Below are positions 16,499 through 26,521 of a stretch of 64,000 nucleotides of DNA, one piece after another. The stretch is from Hyphomonadaceae bacterium. GTDB taxonomy: Bacteria > Pseudomonadota > Alphaproteobacteria > Caulobacterales > Hyphomonadaceae. Within the stretch, counting starts at the first letter, position 1. Each line of letters opens with the position of its first letter. The stretch spans positions 180,124 to 244,123 of the forward strand of contig JANQQC010000010.1 of the NCBI GenBank assembly GCA_028285145.1, in the 5' to 3' direction. The notes under the pieces are model-generated. The model saw only the letters and a program-made list of their open reading frames with translations, searched no databases and was not told the DNA's origin. The position numbers and the translations under genes were made by a program.

Positions 16499-17572
16499 TT
16501 GTCCAAGGAAAAAACGGCCCTTATCACCGGCGTCACTGGCCAGGACGGTGCCTATCTCGCACAACTCCTGCTCGAAAAGGGCTATGTGGTTCATGGCGTG
16601 AAGCGTCGCTCATCCTCGTTCAACACAGAGCGGGTGGATGATCTCTACGTTGATCCACATGAACAAGACACGAAGTTTCACCTGCATTACGGCGATCTGA
16701 CCGACTCCACGAACCTGATCCGCCTCGTGCAGGAAACCAAGCCCGACGAAATCTACAATCTCGCGGCCCAGAGCCACGTTCAGGTTTCCTTCGACACTCC
16801 CGAATACACCGCGAATGCAGATGCGGTTGGCGCGCTACGTCTTCTAGAAGCCATTCGTATCCTCGGCATGGAGCAGACAGTACGGTTCTACCAAGCCTCG
16901 ACTTCAGAGCTCTATGGCAAGGTTCAGGAAGTCCCGCAGTCCGAAACGACCCCCTTCTATCCTCGCAGCCCCTACGCCGCCGCAAAGCTCTATGCATACT
17001 GGATCACGGTAAATTACCGCGAAGCCTATGGAATCCACGCCTCAAATGGCATCCTGTTCAATCATGAAGGCCCGACACGCGGAGAAACCTTCGTGACCCG
17101 CAAGATCACCCGTGCTGTTGCCGCAATCGAGAGATCAATGCAGTCGACCCTGTATCTCGGAAATCTGGATGCAAAACGCGACTGGGGTCATGCGCGAGAC
17201 TATGTTGAAGGCATGTGGCGCATTGTTCAGCATAACACCGCCGAAGACTGGGTGCTGGCCACTGGCGAGACCCATTCCGTAAGAGAGTTCGTTGAACTCG
17301 CATTCGCCGAGATTGGTCGCCCGATCACCTGGACAGGTGACGGTGTCGACGAGACGGGCATTGACGAGAAAACCGGGGACACCCTGGTTCGCATCGATCC
17401 ACGATATTTTCGCCCGACTGAAGTCGACCTCCTGATCGGTGACCCCACAAAGGCGAAGAACCTGCTCGGATGGAGCCATACCACGGCATTTGCCGATCTC
17501 GTCAAAGAGATGGTCGCCGCTGACCGCGCACTGATGGAGCGTGAGCGCTGGCGCAAGGACCGTACCGCTTAG
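16499..17572 (+). CDS. gmd: GDP-mannose 4,6-dehydratase
   Basis: A 357-residue extended [15 protein letters not shown] (residues 10-21) binds [21 protein letters not shown] is the GMD-specific segment, and the active site is built from STSE and Tyr159-x-x-x-Lys163 within [29 protein letters not shown] is the usual GMD substrate loop. It makes GDP-4-keto-6-deoxy-mannose, the substrate of the next gene product. The start is TTG with an AGGTG site about 5 bases upstream. The gene is followed by fcl after 12 bases. Confidence 0.95.
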   Translation: MSKEKTALITGVTGQDGAYLAQLLLEKGYVVHGVKRRSSSFNTERVDDLYVDPHEQDTKFHLHYGDLTDSTNLIRLVQETKPDEIYNLAAQSHVQVSFDTPEYTANADAVGALRLLEAIRILGMEQTVRFYQASTSELYGKVQEVPQSETTPFYPRSPYAAAKLYAYWITVNYREAYGIHASNGILFNHEGPTRGETFVTRKITRAVAAIERSMQSTLYLGNLDAKRDWGHARDYVEGMWRIVQHNTAEDWVLATGETHSVREFVELAFAEIGRPITWTGDGVDETGIDEKTGDTLVRIDPRYFRPTEVDLLIGDPTKAKNLLGWSHTTAFADLVKEMVAADRALMERERWRKDRTA

Positions 17573-17584
17573 GAGCCAGCATAA

Positions 17585-18547
17585 ATGGCCGCCAACGTCT
17601 TCTCTCTGAAGGGCAAACGGGTCTTCGTTGCTGGACATCGCGGCATGGTCGGTGCCGGAATTGTCCGCCGACTGGCATCTGAAGACTGCGAAGTCATGAC
17701 AGCTGGTCGGGATGAGCTCGATCTGCGCGACCAGGCTGGTGTGCGTGCCTGGCTCTCAGACAAGACTCCTGATTGCGTTATTCTCGCTGCCGCGAAAGTC
17801 GGCGGCATCCTCGCCAACGACACCTATCCGGCCGACTTCCTGTACGAAAACCTCGTCATTGAAACCAATGTCATAGAAGGCGCGTTTCGCACTGGCGTTG
17901 AAAAGCTGCTTTTCCTCGGATCCTCCTGCATATATCCGAAAATGGCCCCGCAACCGATTGAGGAATCCTCCCTCCTCACCGGACGGCTTGAGCCCACCAA
18001 TGAATGGTACGCCATCGCAAAGATCGCCGGCCTGAAGCTTTGTGAAGCTTATCGCCGCCAGCATGGAGTCGACTACATTTCTGGCATGCCAACCAATCTT
18101 TACGGCCCGGGCGACAACTTCCATCTGGAAAACTCTCACGTCATCCCGGCTCTTATGCGAAAAGCTCATGAGGCCAAGCTGGCCGGACGCCACGAACTTG
18201 AGATCTGGGGCACAGGGACACCTCGCCGGGAGTTCCTTCATGTCGACGATTGTGCGGACGCGCTCGTCTTCCTGCTCGAGACCTATAGCGGCGATGAACA
18301 CGTCAATGTCGGTTCCGGTGAAGACATCCCCATCGCCGATCTCGCCAGAACAGTCATGAGCGCCGTGGGTCTTGAGGGGGAACTCATCTTCGACACCTCC
18401 AAACCAGACGGCACCCCCAGAAAACTGATGAGCGGTGACAAGCTCGCCGGTATGGGGTGGCGGCCCTCGATCACACTCGAAGATGGCCTGCGAGAGACAT
18501 ATGACTGGTTTGTCGAGCAAATCGAAACGGGGTCAGTCCGCGTCTGA
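17585..18547 (+). CDS. fcl: GDP-L-fucose synthase
   Basis: A 320-residue extended SDR. AGHRGMVGAGIVRRL (residues 16-30) binds NADPH, AAAKVGGI is the family-specific segment after strand 4, SSCIYP holds the catalytic Ser and Cys, and Tyr142-x-x-x-Lys146 lies in WYAIAKIAG. PTNLYGPGDNF is also standard. It epimerises and reduces GDP-4-keto-6-deoxymannose to GDP-L-fucose. An AGGAG site about 9 bases before the ATG supports the start. With gmd it supplies fucose for the glycans made in this island. Confidence 0.95.
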   Translation: MAANVFSLKGKRVFVAGHRGMVGAGIVRRLASEDCEVMTAGRDELDLRDQAGVRAWLSDKTPDCVILAAAKVGGILANDTYPADFLYENLVIETNVIEGAFRTGVEKLLFLGSSCIYPKMAPQPIEESSLLTGRLEPTNEWYAIAKIAGLKLCEAYRRQHGVDYISGMPTNLYGPGDNFHLENSHVIPALMRKAHEAKLAGRHELEIWGTGTPRREFLHVDDCADALVFLLETYSGDEHVNVGSGEDIPIADLARTVMSAVGLEGELIFDTSKPDGTPRKLMSGDKLAGMGWRPSITLEDGLRETYDWFVEQIETGSVRV

Positions 18548-18616
18548 CCCAGTGCATTGTCAGCTGCGCTTCAGTCTGCTAACTCGCCCTCTAAATCATC
18601 ATATAAGGATGCACTT

Positions 18617-20011
18617 ATGTCTCAGGACTATGCCGTCGCTGACATTTCTCTGGCCGACTATGGCCGGAAAGAAATCGCCATTGCGGAAACGGAGATGCCA
18701 GGTCTCATGGCGGCGCGTGAAGAGTTCGGTGCCTCGCAGCCCTTGAAGGGCGCACGCATCGCCGGCTCTCTGCATATGACCATCCAGACCGCCGTTCTGA
18801 TCCAGACGCTTGAAGCGCTTGGCGCGACCGTCCGGTGGGCGTCCTGCAACATTTACTCAACGCAGGATCATGCGGCCGCCGCGATCGCTGATGCCGGGAC
18901 GCCAGTCTTCGCTCACAAAGGAGAAACCCTCGAGGAGTACTGGGACTTCGCCGACAAGATCTTCGATTGGCCGAAAGGTGAAAGTGCAAACCTGATCCTC
19001 GACGATGGCGGCGACGCCACCCTATACCTCGTCCTTGGCGAAAAGGCTGAAAGCGATCCGTCGGTGCTCGACGACCCGCAGTCTGAAGAAGAGGTCGCGC
19101 TCTTCGCACAGATTAAAAAGCGCCTCGCCTCGTCCCCCGGCTGGTTCGCTAAGACCAAGGGGGCCATCAAGGGCGTCTCCGAAGAGACGACCACCGGCGT
19201 CATGCGCCTTTATCAAATGGCCGAGCGTGGCGAACTCGCTTTCCCGGCCATCAATGTCAATGACAGCGTCACCAAGTCGAAATTCGATAACAAGTATGGC
19301 TGTAAGGAATCGCTGGTCGACGCGATCCGTCGGGGGACGGATGTGATGATGGCGGGCAAGACCGCTTTCGTTGCGGGCTATGGCGATGTCGGCAAGGGCT
19401 CCGCTGCCTCCCTGTCGGGCTCCGGCGCACGTGTATCGGTTGCTGAGGTCGACCCGATCTGTGCGCTTCAGGCCGCTATGGACGGGTATGCGGTCACGAC
19501 GCTGGATGAAGCCGCTCCGGAGGCCGACATCTTCGTGACCGCCACCGGCAATAAGGACATCATCACCGTCGATCATATGCGGGCGATGAAAGACATGGCG
19601 ATCGTCTGTAATATCGGCCACTTCGATAATGAAATTCAGGTCGACGCCCTGCGGAACTTCCAGTGGACGAACATCAAACCGCAGGTCGACATGATCACTT
19701 TCCCGGATGGAAAGCGCATCATTCTGCTATCAGAAGGCCGCCTGGTGAACCTCGGCAATGCCACGGGTCACCCCTCTTTCGTGATGTCGGCTTCGTTCAC
19801 GAACCAGACCCTCGCGCAGATCGAGCTTCACACCCGCGGTGATCAGTATGAGAATCAGGTTTACACCCTGCCCAAGCATCTCGATGAGAAAGTCGCCATG
19901 CTTCACCTTGAAAAGCTAGGGGTTCAGCTCACCGAACTCTCAGATGAGCAAGCCGACTATATCGGCGTTGGACAGAACGGTCCGTTCAAGCCAGAGCATT
20001 ACCGCTACTAG
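18617..20011 (+). CDS. ahcY: Adenosylhomocysteinase
   Basis: A 464-residue enzyme that splits S-adenosylhomocysteine into adenosine and homocysteine, relieving product inhibition of methyltransferases. [15 protein letters not shown] is the N-terminal substrate signature, the NAD-binding [10 protein letters not shown] lies around residue 254, and the protein ends PFKPEHYRY as usual. The ATG at 18617 has an AAGGA site 7 bases upstream and matches the family start; 20 extra codons are open upstream but lack support. It lies 69 bases after fcl and 45 bases before metK, likely in one unit. No riboswitch fold was recognised upstream. Confidence 0.96.
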   Translation: MSQDYAVADISLADYGRKEIAIAETEMPGLMAAREEFGASQPLKGARIAGSLHMTIQTAVLIQTLEALGATVRWASCNIYSTQDHAAAAIADAGTPVFAHKGETLEEYWDFADKIFDWPKGESANLILDDGGDATLYLVLGEKAESDPSVLDDPQSEEEVALFAQIKKRLASSPGWFAKTKGAIKGVSEETTTGVMRLYQMAERGELAFPAINVNDSVTKSKFDNKYGCKESLVDAIRRGTDVMMAGKTAFVAGYGDVGKGSAASLSGSGARVSVAEVDPICALQAAMDGYAVTTLDEAAPEADIFVTATGNKDIITVDHMRAMKDMAIVCNIGHFDNEIQVDALRNFQWTNIKPQVDMITFPDGKRIILLSEGRLVNLGNATGHPSFVMSASFTNQTLAQIELHTRGDQYENQVYTLPKHLDEKVAMLHLEKLGVQLTELSDEQADYIGVGQNGPFKPEHYRY

Positions 20012-20056
20012 CGCTTTCAACCGGCGATAACGAAAACAAGAAAAGGGCGATGCGCC

Positions 20057-21229
<1,173 letters not shown>

Positions 21230-21297
21230 TCACCGATTTTACGTTTCTGAAAGCACAATAAGCCATGACCGCCTCAGCATTCATGCAAGGGGACGTC

Positions 21298-22473
21298 ATG
21301 GCCAACATCAGTGTTCGCGCAAAACCAGCAGCAGGACTGGACGGCGTCTCTGAGGATCACACGTCGGCACCTGCTGCTGGGCACAGGCCTATCGACGTCG
21401 TAATCGGAACGAAAGCCCAATACATAAAAACCGCGCCGTTCCTGCGTGAGCTATCGCGGAGGGGGGCACCATATCGCCTTATCGATACCGGCCAGCATGC
21501 CGGGTTAACACCAGAGTTGAGGTCAACGCTCGGAGTAGATGAACCAGCGGCGGTCCTGTCTGAAAAAGGGAACATCTCCACAATCAGGAGTGCCGCTCTT
21601 TGGGCCGCGAAAATCACCCTCGATTGCATCTTCAGACCAAAGCTGGTCAAGCAGCGCTACTTTTCGCCAGATTCCGAGTACTGCGTCATTCACGGCGATA
21701 CACCGTCAACGCTGCTGTCACTTCTTCTGGCCAAGCGTGCGGGGAAAAAGGTCGCTCATCTGGAAGCAGGACTTCGTTCCCACAATTACTTCAAGCCATT
21801 TCCCGAAGAACTCATTCGCATCATCTGTATGCGCTTCGCCGACGTGCTGTTTTCTCCTTCACTATCGGCAACAAAAAACATCGAACGCATGAAGATAGGC
21901 GGCGAAGTCATCCAGTTGCCTCAAAATACGAATGTTGAAGCGCTCTACCATGCGCTCGGCAACGAAGATGATTTTCAGCGCGGTCACTTCGCCGTCATTA
22001 CAGTGCACCGTGTAGAGACCATCTTCAGCCGCCAACGGCTGGAGTTCGTGATCAAGTGGATACGCCGCATTGCTGAGACCCGGCCTGTGGTTTTCGTCAT
22101 GCACGATCCGACGCGGATTCGGTTAGACGCGTATGGCTTGCGGGAGGCGCTCGATAGCCATCCCAACGTCGATGTTCGCCCTCTGATGTCTCATTCCGAA
22201 TTTGCCAAGCTGTTGGCTGGCGCTGGTTTCGTTATGACAGACGGCGGCAGCATTCAGGAGGAGACTTTCTTTCTTGATACGCCGTGTTTTGTAATGCGCA
22301 CCGAAACTGAACGGGACGAAGGTTTGGGCGGCAACGTCGTCATTGGCGGCTTTGAGGATGAATCGGTTCAGTCATTCTTGGCAACCTTCCCCTCAATGCG
22401 ACGCGGGTATCGCGAGGATAACAAGCACCCATCCGCCTTAATCGCAGACACTCTGCTCAGTAGTTCGAGTTAG
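21298..22473 (+). CDS. UDP-N-acetylglucosamine 2-epimerase family protein
   Basis: A 391-residue GT-B fold protein. Recognisable epimerase segments are DTGQHAG, VIHGDTPSTLLS, HLEAGLRSHNY, PFPEELIR and TDGGSIQEET. WecB-type enzymes interconvert UDP-GlcNAc and UDP-ManNAc. Several normally strict positions differ: the first loop reads GTKAQYIK instead of GTRPEAIK, and VTVHRVET replaces the usual VTxHRxEN, so the substrate or activity may be altered. ATG 21298 with an AGGGGAC site is preferred; ATG 21265 is in frame 11 codons earlier. The stop overlaps that of the convergent gene by 4 bases. Confidence 0.75.
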   Translation: MANISVRAKPAAGLDGVSEDHTSAPAAGHRPIDVVIGTKAQYIKTAPFLRELSRRGAPYRLIDTGQHAGLTPELRSTLGVDEPAAVLSEKGNISTIRSAALWAAKITLDCIFRPKLVKQRYFSPDSEYCVIHGDTPSTLLSLLLAKRAGKKVAHLEAGLRSHNYFKPFPEELIRIICMRFADVLFSPSLSATKNIERMKIGGEVIQLPQNTNVEALYHALGNEDDFQRGHFAVITVHRVETIFSRQRLEFVIKWIRRIAETRPVVFVMHDPTRIRLDAYGLREALDSHPNVDVRPLMSHSEFAKLLAGAGFVMTDGGSIQEETFFLDTPCFVMRTETERDEGLGGNVVIGGFEDESVQSFLATFPSMRRGYREDNKHPSALIADTLLSSSS

Positions 22474-23348
22474 GCGGCCGGCTGCTCTTGGCGTCCGATC
22501 GACAGTCCCAGCGCCGCGAGGCCGCTCGCTAGCAGGTTGAGGGCGCGATCAATCGCGAGGACCAGAAACGCCGCTGCCGGTGAAGCGTCACGGACTGAGG
22601 CCAGTGCCGCGCCGACACTTTCCGACACGCCAAACCCGGCGGGTATTACGCCAACAATCGAACTCGCAATCCCGGCACCAGAGAGCACAGCAGCGTCCCC
22701 CAAAGCAGCTGCAACCCCCAATCCGGCGAAGATCGTCAGAGCCCTCAAAATGAAGACCACAAACATGGCCGCTCGGATGACAATGAACTGAGCAGCCGAT
22801 GGAAAGCTATAAGTTCGTCCGACATGGACGAAAAAGCAGAGCAATCCGACGACGCTGGCGAGAAGCACGAAGATGGAGACCTTGTTCGATGACACGAAAA
22901 AAGCAGTGACGGCTATTGCCGACGCAAGCCACAGGACCGCGGACAAGCTCAGAATCTTGACGGCATCGCCAAGAGGTGCGCCAGCTCGAACCAACGCATG
23001 CGTTCTTATTGCCAGGCTGGCTGGTAGAGGTAACACGTTAGCGACAGTGCCGTACGATGTCACACGCACCGCTGTGCGGGCTGGCATCTCCCTTTGAACT
23101 GCGGATGCGCAGGCCTTTAACTCCAGACCATTCAGAAGAACTGAGAACGGCGTATAAATTACAAGGGCGAGAAGAATCGAGAGCCAGCTGATCTGGTCGA
23201 TTTCCAAACCCAGATTCTGAATTGACCAGCCGACACCGCCGACCAAAATAACGAAGCCGAGAAGAAGAAGCGGGTGCCGATGACGATCCGCAAAACGCTC
23301 AACTTCCGCCTTGATCGAGCGGACCGCAGAAATGGTTAGCCTAGCCAA
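22470..23348 (-). CDS. LPG-synthase-TM / YbhN-like membrane protein
   Basis: A 292-residue integral membrane protein with about seven hydrophobic helices, beginning near residue 23. The family features are the cytoplasmic charged N-terminus, a short segment with LNGLELKACAS, an SYGTVANVLPLPASLAIR stretch and a GVIPAGFGVSESVGAAL loop late in the protein. This matches the transmembrane domain of lysylphosphatidylglycerol synthases and the UPF0104/YbhN group, often called flippase-like. No catalytic aminoacyl-transfer domain is present. The start appears to be TTG and overlaps the end of the upstream GT2 gene by 8 bases. Beside glycosyltransferases, it may move or organise lipid-linked intermediates. 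Confidence 0.7.
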   Translation of the reverse strand: MARLTISAVRSIKAEVERFADRHRHPLLLLGFVILVGGVGWSIQNLGLEIDQISWLSILLALVIYTPFSVLLNGLELKACASAVQREMPARTAVRVTSYGTVANVLPLPASLAIRTHALVRAGAPLGDAVKILSLSAVLWLASAIAVTAFFVSSNKVSIFVLLASVVGLLCFFVHVGRTYSFPSAAQFIVIRAAMFVVFILRALTIFAGLGVAAALGDAAVLSGAGIASSIVGVIPAGFGVSESVGAALASVRDASPAAAFLVLAIDRALNLLASGLAALGLSIGRQEQPAA

Positions 23349-24348
23349 CCGACTTTACGTCCACTTGATGCCTCTGGGAGGGGCGCTCTTCCCGTTGGAA
23401 TTCGTCTTGAAGGCGATCCTCGATGCGATTGAGGCGCTCCAGAGATGTTTCCATGAGTTGGCGGTTGCGTGACACGAGATCGGCGATCAGTCCCATCATA
23501 ATGGATATGACACCGAGTGTTAGGAGCGCGCCGCCGAGCACAACAGATTGCACCCGCCCTGCCCCATCGCCCATCATATAGAACACGATAAAGCGTACGA
23601 TCGGGACCATGCCGGCAAGAGCCGCAATGAGACCGAACACGGCAAAAACACGCAGCGGATTGTACATCGCGTAGGCACGCAAGATCGTTGTGCCGGTATT
23701 GGCGATGAATTGAGGAATGCTGGAGAAAAGTCTTGAAGGCCGTGTTGCCGAGTTTGTCTTGATCGGCACTGAAACGACGGCCATCCGGTTGCGGCCGGCC
23801 TGGATCAGCATCTCGGTCGTGTAAGAAAAGCTGGAGACGATCACCAGTTTTTGCGCCGCCTCGCGGCTCACCGCGCGAAACCCGCTGACAGCGTCCTTGA
23901 TATCGACACGGGAAAGCTTGGCGACGACCGCGCTGCCAATCTGCTGAAGGGCTCGCTTGGACGGTTTGAAGTGCTTGTTCTTTGCGTTCTGCCGGTCGCC
24001 GACGACGATATCGGCTTGCCCGTCGACAATCGGGCGGACGAGATCGGCGATGCAAGATGAGTCGTACTGGTTGTCGGCATCTGTATTGACGATGATGTCA
24101 GCGCCAGCCCTCAGCGACGCATCCATGCCACTACGAAACGCGGCAGCAAGCCCGCGATTGGTCCGATGCCGGACAATATGGTTGACCCCCCATGCGCGAG
24201 CGACCTGACTTGTGGCATCGGAGCTGCCATCATCAATGACAAGTGTTTCGATCTCAGTGATCCCCGGAATCGATTTGGGAAGGCCAAGCAGCACTTGAGG
24301 CAGCGTTTCCGCCTCGTTCAGGCAGGGAATCTGGATGATAAGTTTCAT
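23341..24348 (-). CDS. GT2 glycosyltransferase with C-terminal membrane helices
   Basis: A 335-residue protein starting at ATG 24348 (MKLIIQIPCLNEAETL); ten further codons are open upstream but add nothing recognisable. VIDDGSSDATSQVA and NTDADNQYDSSCI (metal site) define a GT2 domain of the polyprenyl-phosphate glycosyltransferase type. Two hydrophobic helices at about residues 228-252 and 263-287 anchor it, followed by a charged helical tail. By analogy with DPM1-type enzymes it probably loads a sugar onto a polyprenyl phosphate, providing donors for GT-C enzymes such as those encoded nearby. Confidence 0.8.
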   Translation of the reverse strand: MKLIIQIPCLNEAETLPQVLLGLPKSIPGITEIETLVIDDGSSDATSQVARAWGVNHIVRHRTNRGLAAAFRSGMDASLRAGADIIVNTDADNQYDSSCIADLVRPIVDGQADIVVGDRQNAKNKHFKPSKRALQQIGSAVVAKLSRVDIKDAVSGFRAVSREAAQKLVIVSSFSYTTEMLIQAGRNRMAVVSVPIKTNSATRPSRLFSSIPQFIANTGTTILRAYAMYNPLRVFAVFGLIAALAGMVPIVRFIVFYMMGDGAGRVQSVVLGGALLTLGVISIMMGLIADLVSRNRQLMETSLERLNRIEDRLQDEFQREERPSQRHQVDVKSVG

Positions 24349-24454
24349 AGAACGAGCCCTGCTCTCAAACGCCGACAATAAGCTTCAGCATGGACCTAGC
24401 CGATCAGCGTTGCTTCACGGTTAATCGGAGAGTTATTTATTCGACGACAGAGTG

Positions 24455-24470
24455 TTAGCGCGGGTTTAAC
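24455..24470 (+). promoter_or_regulatory. Candidate CtrA-binding box
   Basis: TTAG, seven bases, then TTAAC closely matches the CtrA consensus TTAA-N7-TTAAC with one mismatch. It lies between the divergent GT2 gene (start 24348) and the membrane glycosyltransferase gene (start 24503), 32 bases before the latter. A ChpT homologue is encoded at 31746-32387, so a CtrA pathway is likely in this organism. Binding has not been shown. Confidence 0.4.
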
Positions 24471-24502
24471 GCTCTTCTGCTTCACTCTCCGCACGATCAT
24501 TT

Positions 24503-26521
24503 GTGACCCTGCTGGCGGACTCCGAAGATATGCTGAAAACCATCTCCCGGCGGCATGACACCCATCATCAAAATACCGAGGGCCAACAATCAGACCTGGC
24601 AGAGAGCGTCTTCCGCTATGGGCCATACGCGTTGATTGTCTGTCTGATTGTGGGTGCCTTTCTGATGCCGGCGGCCACATTCTCGATTGATGAGGCAATG
24701 TACGTCGAAATGGCCCGCGCCATGGCCGAGACGGGTTCATTCAGTATTGCGTCCAATGGTGGCGTGGACGGCTCGCCCGCGCTTCTTCAGAAACTGACAC
24801 ATGAGGTGGATGGCCAGGTTTACCCTCAGTATCCCGGTGCTTATGGCGTCATTGCTGCGCCGTTTTACGCGCTCTTTGGCATTAGCGGGCTGATCCTCAT
24901 GAACGCGCTTTCGACCTTCCCTGTCGCCGCGCTGACATACCGACTGGCCCTGCGGCTGTTCGATGACGTCTCAATCGCAAGGATTGCGGTCCTGCTGCTC
25001 CTGTTCGCGACGTTCGTTTCAACCTACGCTTTCGCAATCTGGCCACATATGTTGGTGCTCGCCCTGGTCGTTGGTGCGACGGAGCGGGCCGCTGCCAGCG
25101 CGCAGGAGGAAGGACCGCGAGCGCTGCGCGCCGCCGCCCTCTCCGGGCTTGCACTCGGTTGCGCCATGGCACTGCGCGTCGATGCATTTCTCATCGCTAT
25201 CGCGATTGTTATTTGGCTCAGACTGTTCGGCGCACCATCACGACGCAGCCTCGTTCTGGCCTTTGCTGCAGGCCTTGCACCCGCGCTGATCGGGTCAGCT
25301 CTCATCAATGAGATCAAGTTTGGGGTGCTTTCGCCAATCTCCTATGGGCCGCCGTCGACGCAGGGAAATCACGGCGAGTATGGACTTCAGTTTATGCTTG
25401 TCAGTGTGTTGGTCGGCCTGCTCTTGCTGGTCGATGTCTCCAACCGCAGAATCGGCATGGCGATTAACATGGTCAGCCCCGCCAAGCTTATGGCGGCATC
25501 TGTCGTGCTCGTTCTGGCACTGCTCGCAACTAGTGGCACAGCACGCGCCTATGCAATGAACGTCTATGTGCTTGTGGTCGACTTGCAGCAGCTCGGAGTT
25601 GATCACTTCGTTCCCGGCATCGTCGAACACGAAAACGGCTTTGTTTTCTTCTGGGGCATTTTGAAGCCGGCACTCCTGCAATCCATTCCCTTCGCGGCAC
25701 TCGCCATCCTTCCAGTGATACGTCTGGTTCAGGGCCAGCGCGCGTCCCAGCACGCTCTCCTCTTCGCCGTCGCTGCGGCACCGATCGCTTTTTACGCGCT
25801 GACGCGCTGGCACGGCGGATACTCGCTGTCGATGCGCTACTTCCTTCCTTCGGCCGCAATGCTGGCAATTCTCTCGGCTGCTGCGCTGCATAAAGACATG
25901 TTTAAGGACGGAACGCCACCGCGCGCCTTCATATATGCGCTGATTGCAGGCGTAATCGCAGTCATGGCAGCGCCCATGATCGGAGACCAGACGGCGGGCC
26001 TGAGCGTGTTCGCTTCAGCCTACGGCCCTCTGCTGCTAGCCGCCGGGCTGGCGCTGACAACCACCGCGCAAGCAATCCCGGCCGCCGCCGCCCGCGTCCG
26101 TCCCGCATCCACCGCCCTCGCCGGACTGGCGATCGGCTGGTCGGCGGCGGCGAGTTTCGACGACCTTGGAGACTTACACTTGAAGCTTCTCAGCCAAGAA
26201 GCCATCTCGCGCGGCTTCGAGACGGATACGCCTAAGGACGCTCTGGTTTTCTCCACTGTCGAGGAATGGCTGGCAGACGCTCGCGACAAGGGTGTGCATG
26301 TCACCAATCCGCAAATCTCCGATCAGGAAGGCGAGATCTTTGATGCTTTTACAGCGGCCGACCGCTGTGTTTTCATTCACCTTCAAAAAACCGTTCAGTC
26401 CTTCGATCCGCCTCTGGACGGCAGGATTGAGCGTATTTCCTTTCCAAGCCTTCCGGACGGTGCCAACGAAGTGTTCGCACCGATAAGCCAGCGCGCCACA
26501 TGCGCACCAGAAGACGGTTAG
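24503..26521 (+). CDS. GT-C type membrane glycosyltransferase
   Basis: A 672-residue integral membrane protein with about 11-12 hydrophobic helices. The first periplasmic loop contains FSIDEAMYVEMARAMAETG, where the acidic pair corresponds to the catalytic DE/DD site of PMT/ArnT-like GT-C enzymes, followed by YPQYPGAYGVIAAPFYALFG, another common feature of that loop. A soluble C-terminal domain of about 120 residues follows the last helix. Such enzymes use polyprenyl-phosphate sugars as donors. The start is GTG at 24503; ATG 24530 is an alternative. The stop overlaps that of the convergent gene. A candidate CtrA box lies upstream. Confidence 0.7.
   Translation: MTLLADSEDMLKTISRRHDTHHQNTEGQQSDLAESVFRYGPYALIVCLIVGAFLMPAATFSIDEAMYVEMARAMAETGSFSIASNGGVDGSPALLQKLTHEVDGQVYPQYPGAYGVIAAPFYALFGISGLILMNALSTFPVAALTYRLALRLFDDVSIARIAVLLLLFATFVSTYAFAIWPHMLVLALVVGATERAAASAQEEGPRALRAAALSGLALGCAMALRVDAFLIAIAIVIWLRLFGAPSRRSLVLAFAAGLAPALIGSALINEIKFGVLSPISYGPPSTQGNHGEYGLQFMLVSVLVGLLLLVDVSNRRIGMAINMVSPAKLMAASVVLVLALLATSGTARAYAMNVYVLVVDLQQLGVDHFVPGIVEHENGFVFFWGILKPALLQSIPFAALAILPVIRLVQGQRASQHALLFAVAAAPIAFYALTRWHGGYSLSMRYFLPSAAMLAILSAAALHKDMFKDGTPPRAFIYALIAGVIAVMAAPMIGDQTAGLSVFASAYGPLLLAAGLALTTTAQAIPAAAARVRPASTALAGLAIGWSAAASFDDLGDLHLKLLSQEAISRGFETDTPKDALVFSTVEEWLADARDKGVHVTNPQISDQEGEIFDAFTAADRCVFIHLQKTVQSFDPPLDGRIERISFPSLPDGANEVFAPISQRATCAPEDG

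Noticed and set aside
18548..18616. SAM or SAH riboswitch upstream of ahcY (and 20012-20056 upstream of metK)
   Set aside because: The gaps are only 69 and 45 bases and no fold or conserved core of a known SAM or SAH riboswitch could be traced.
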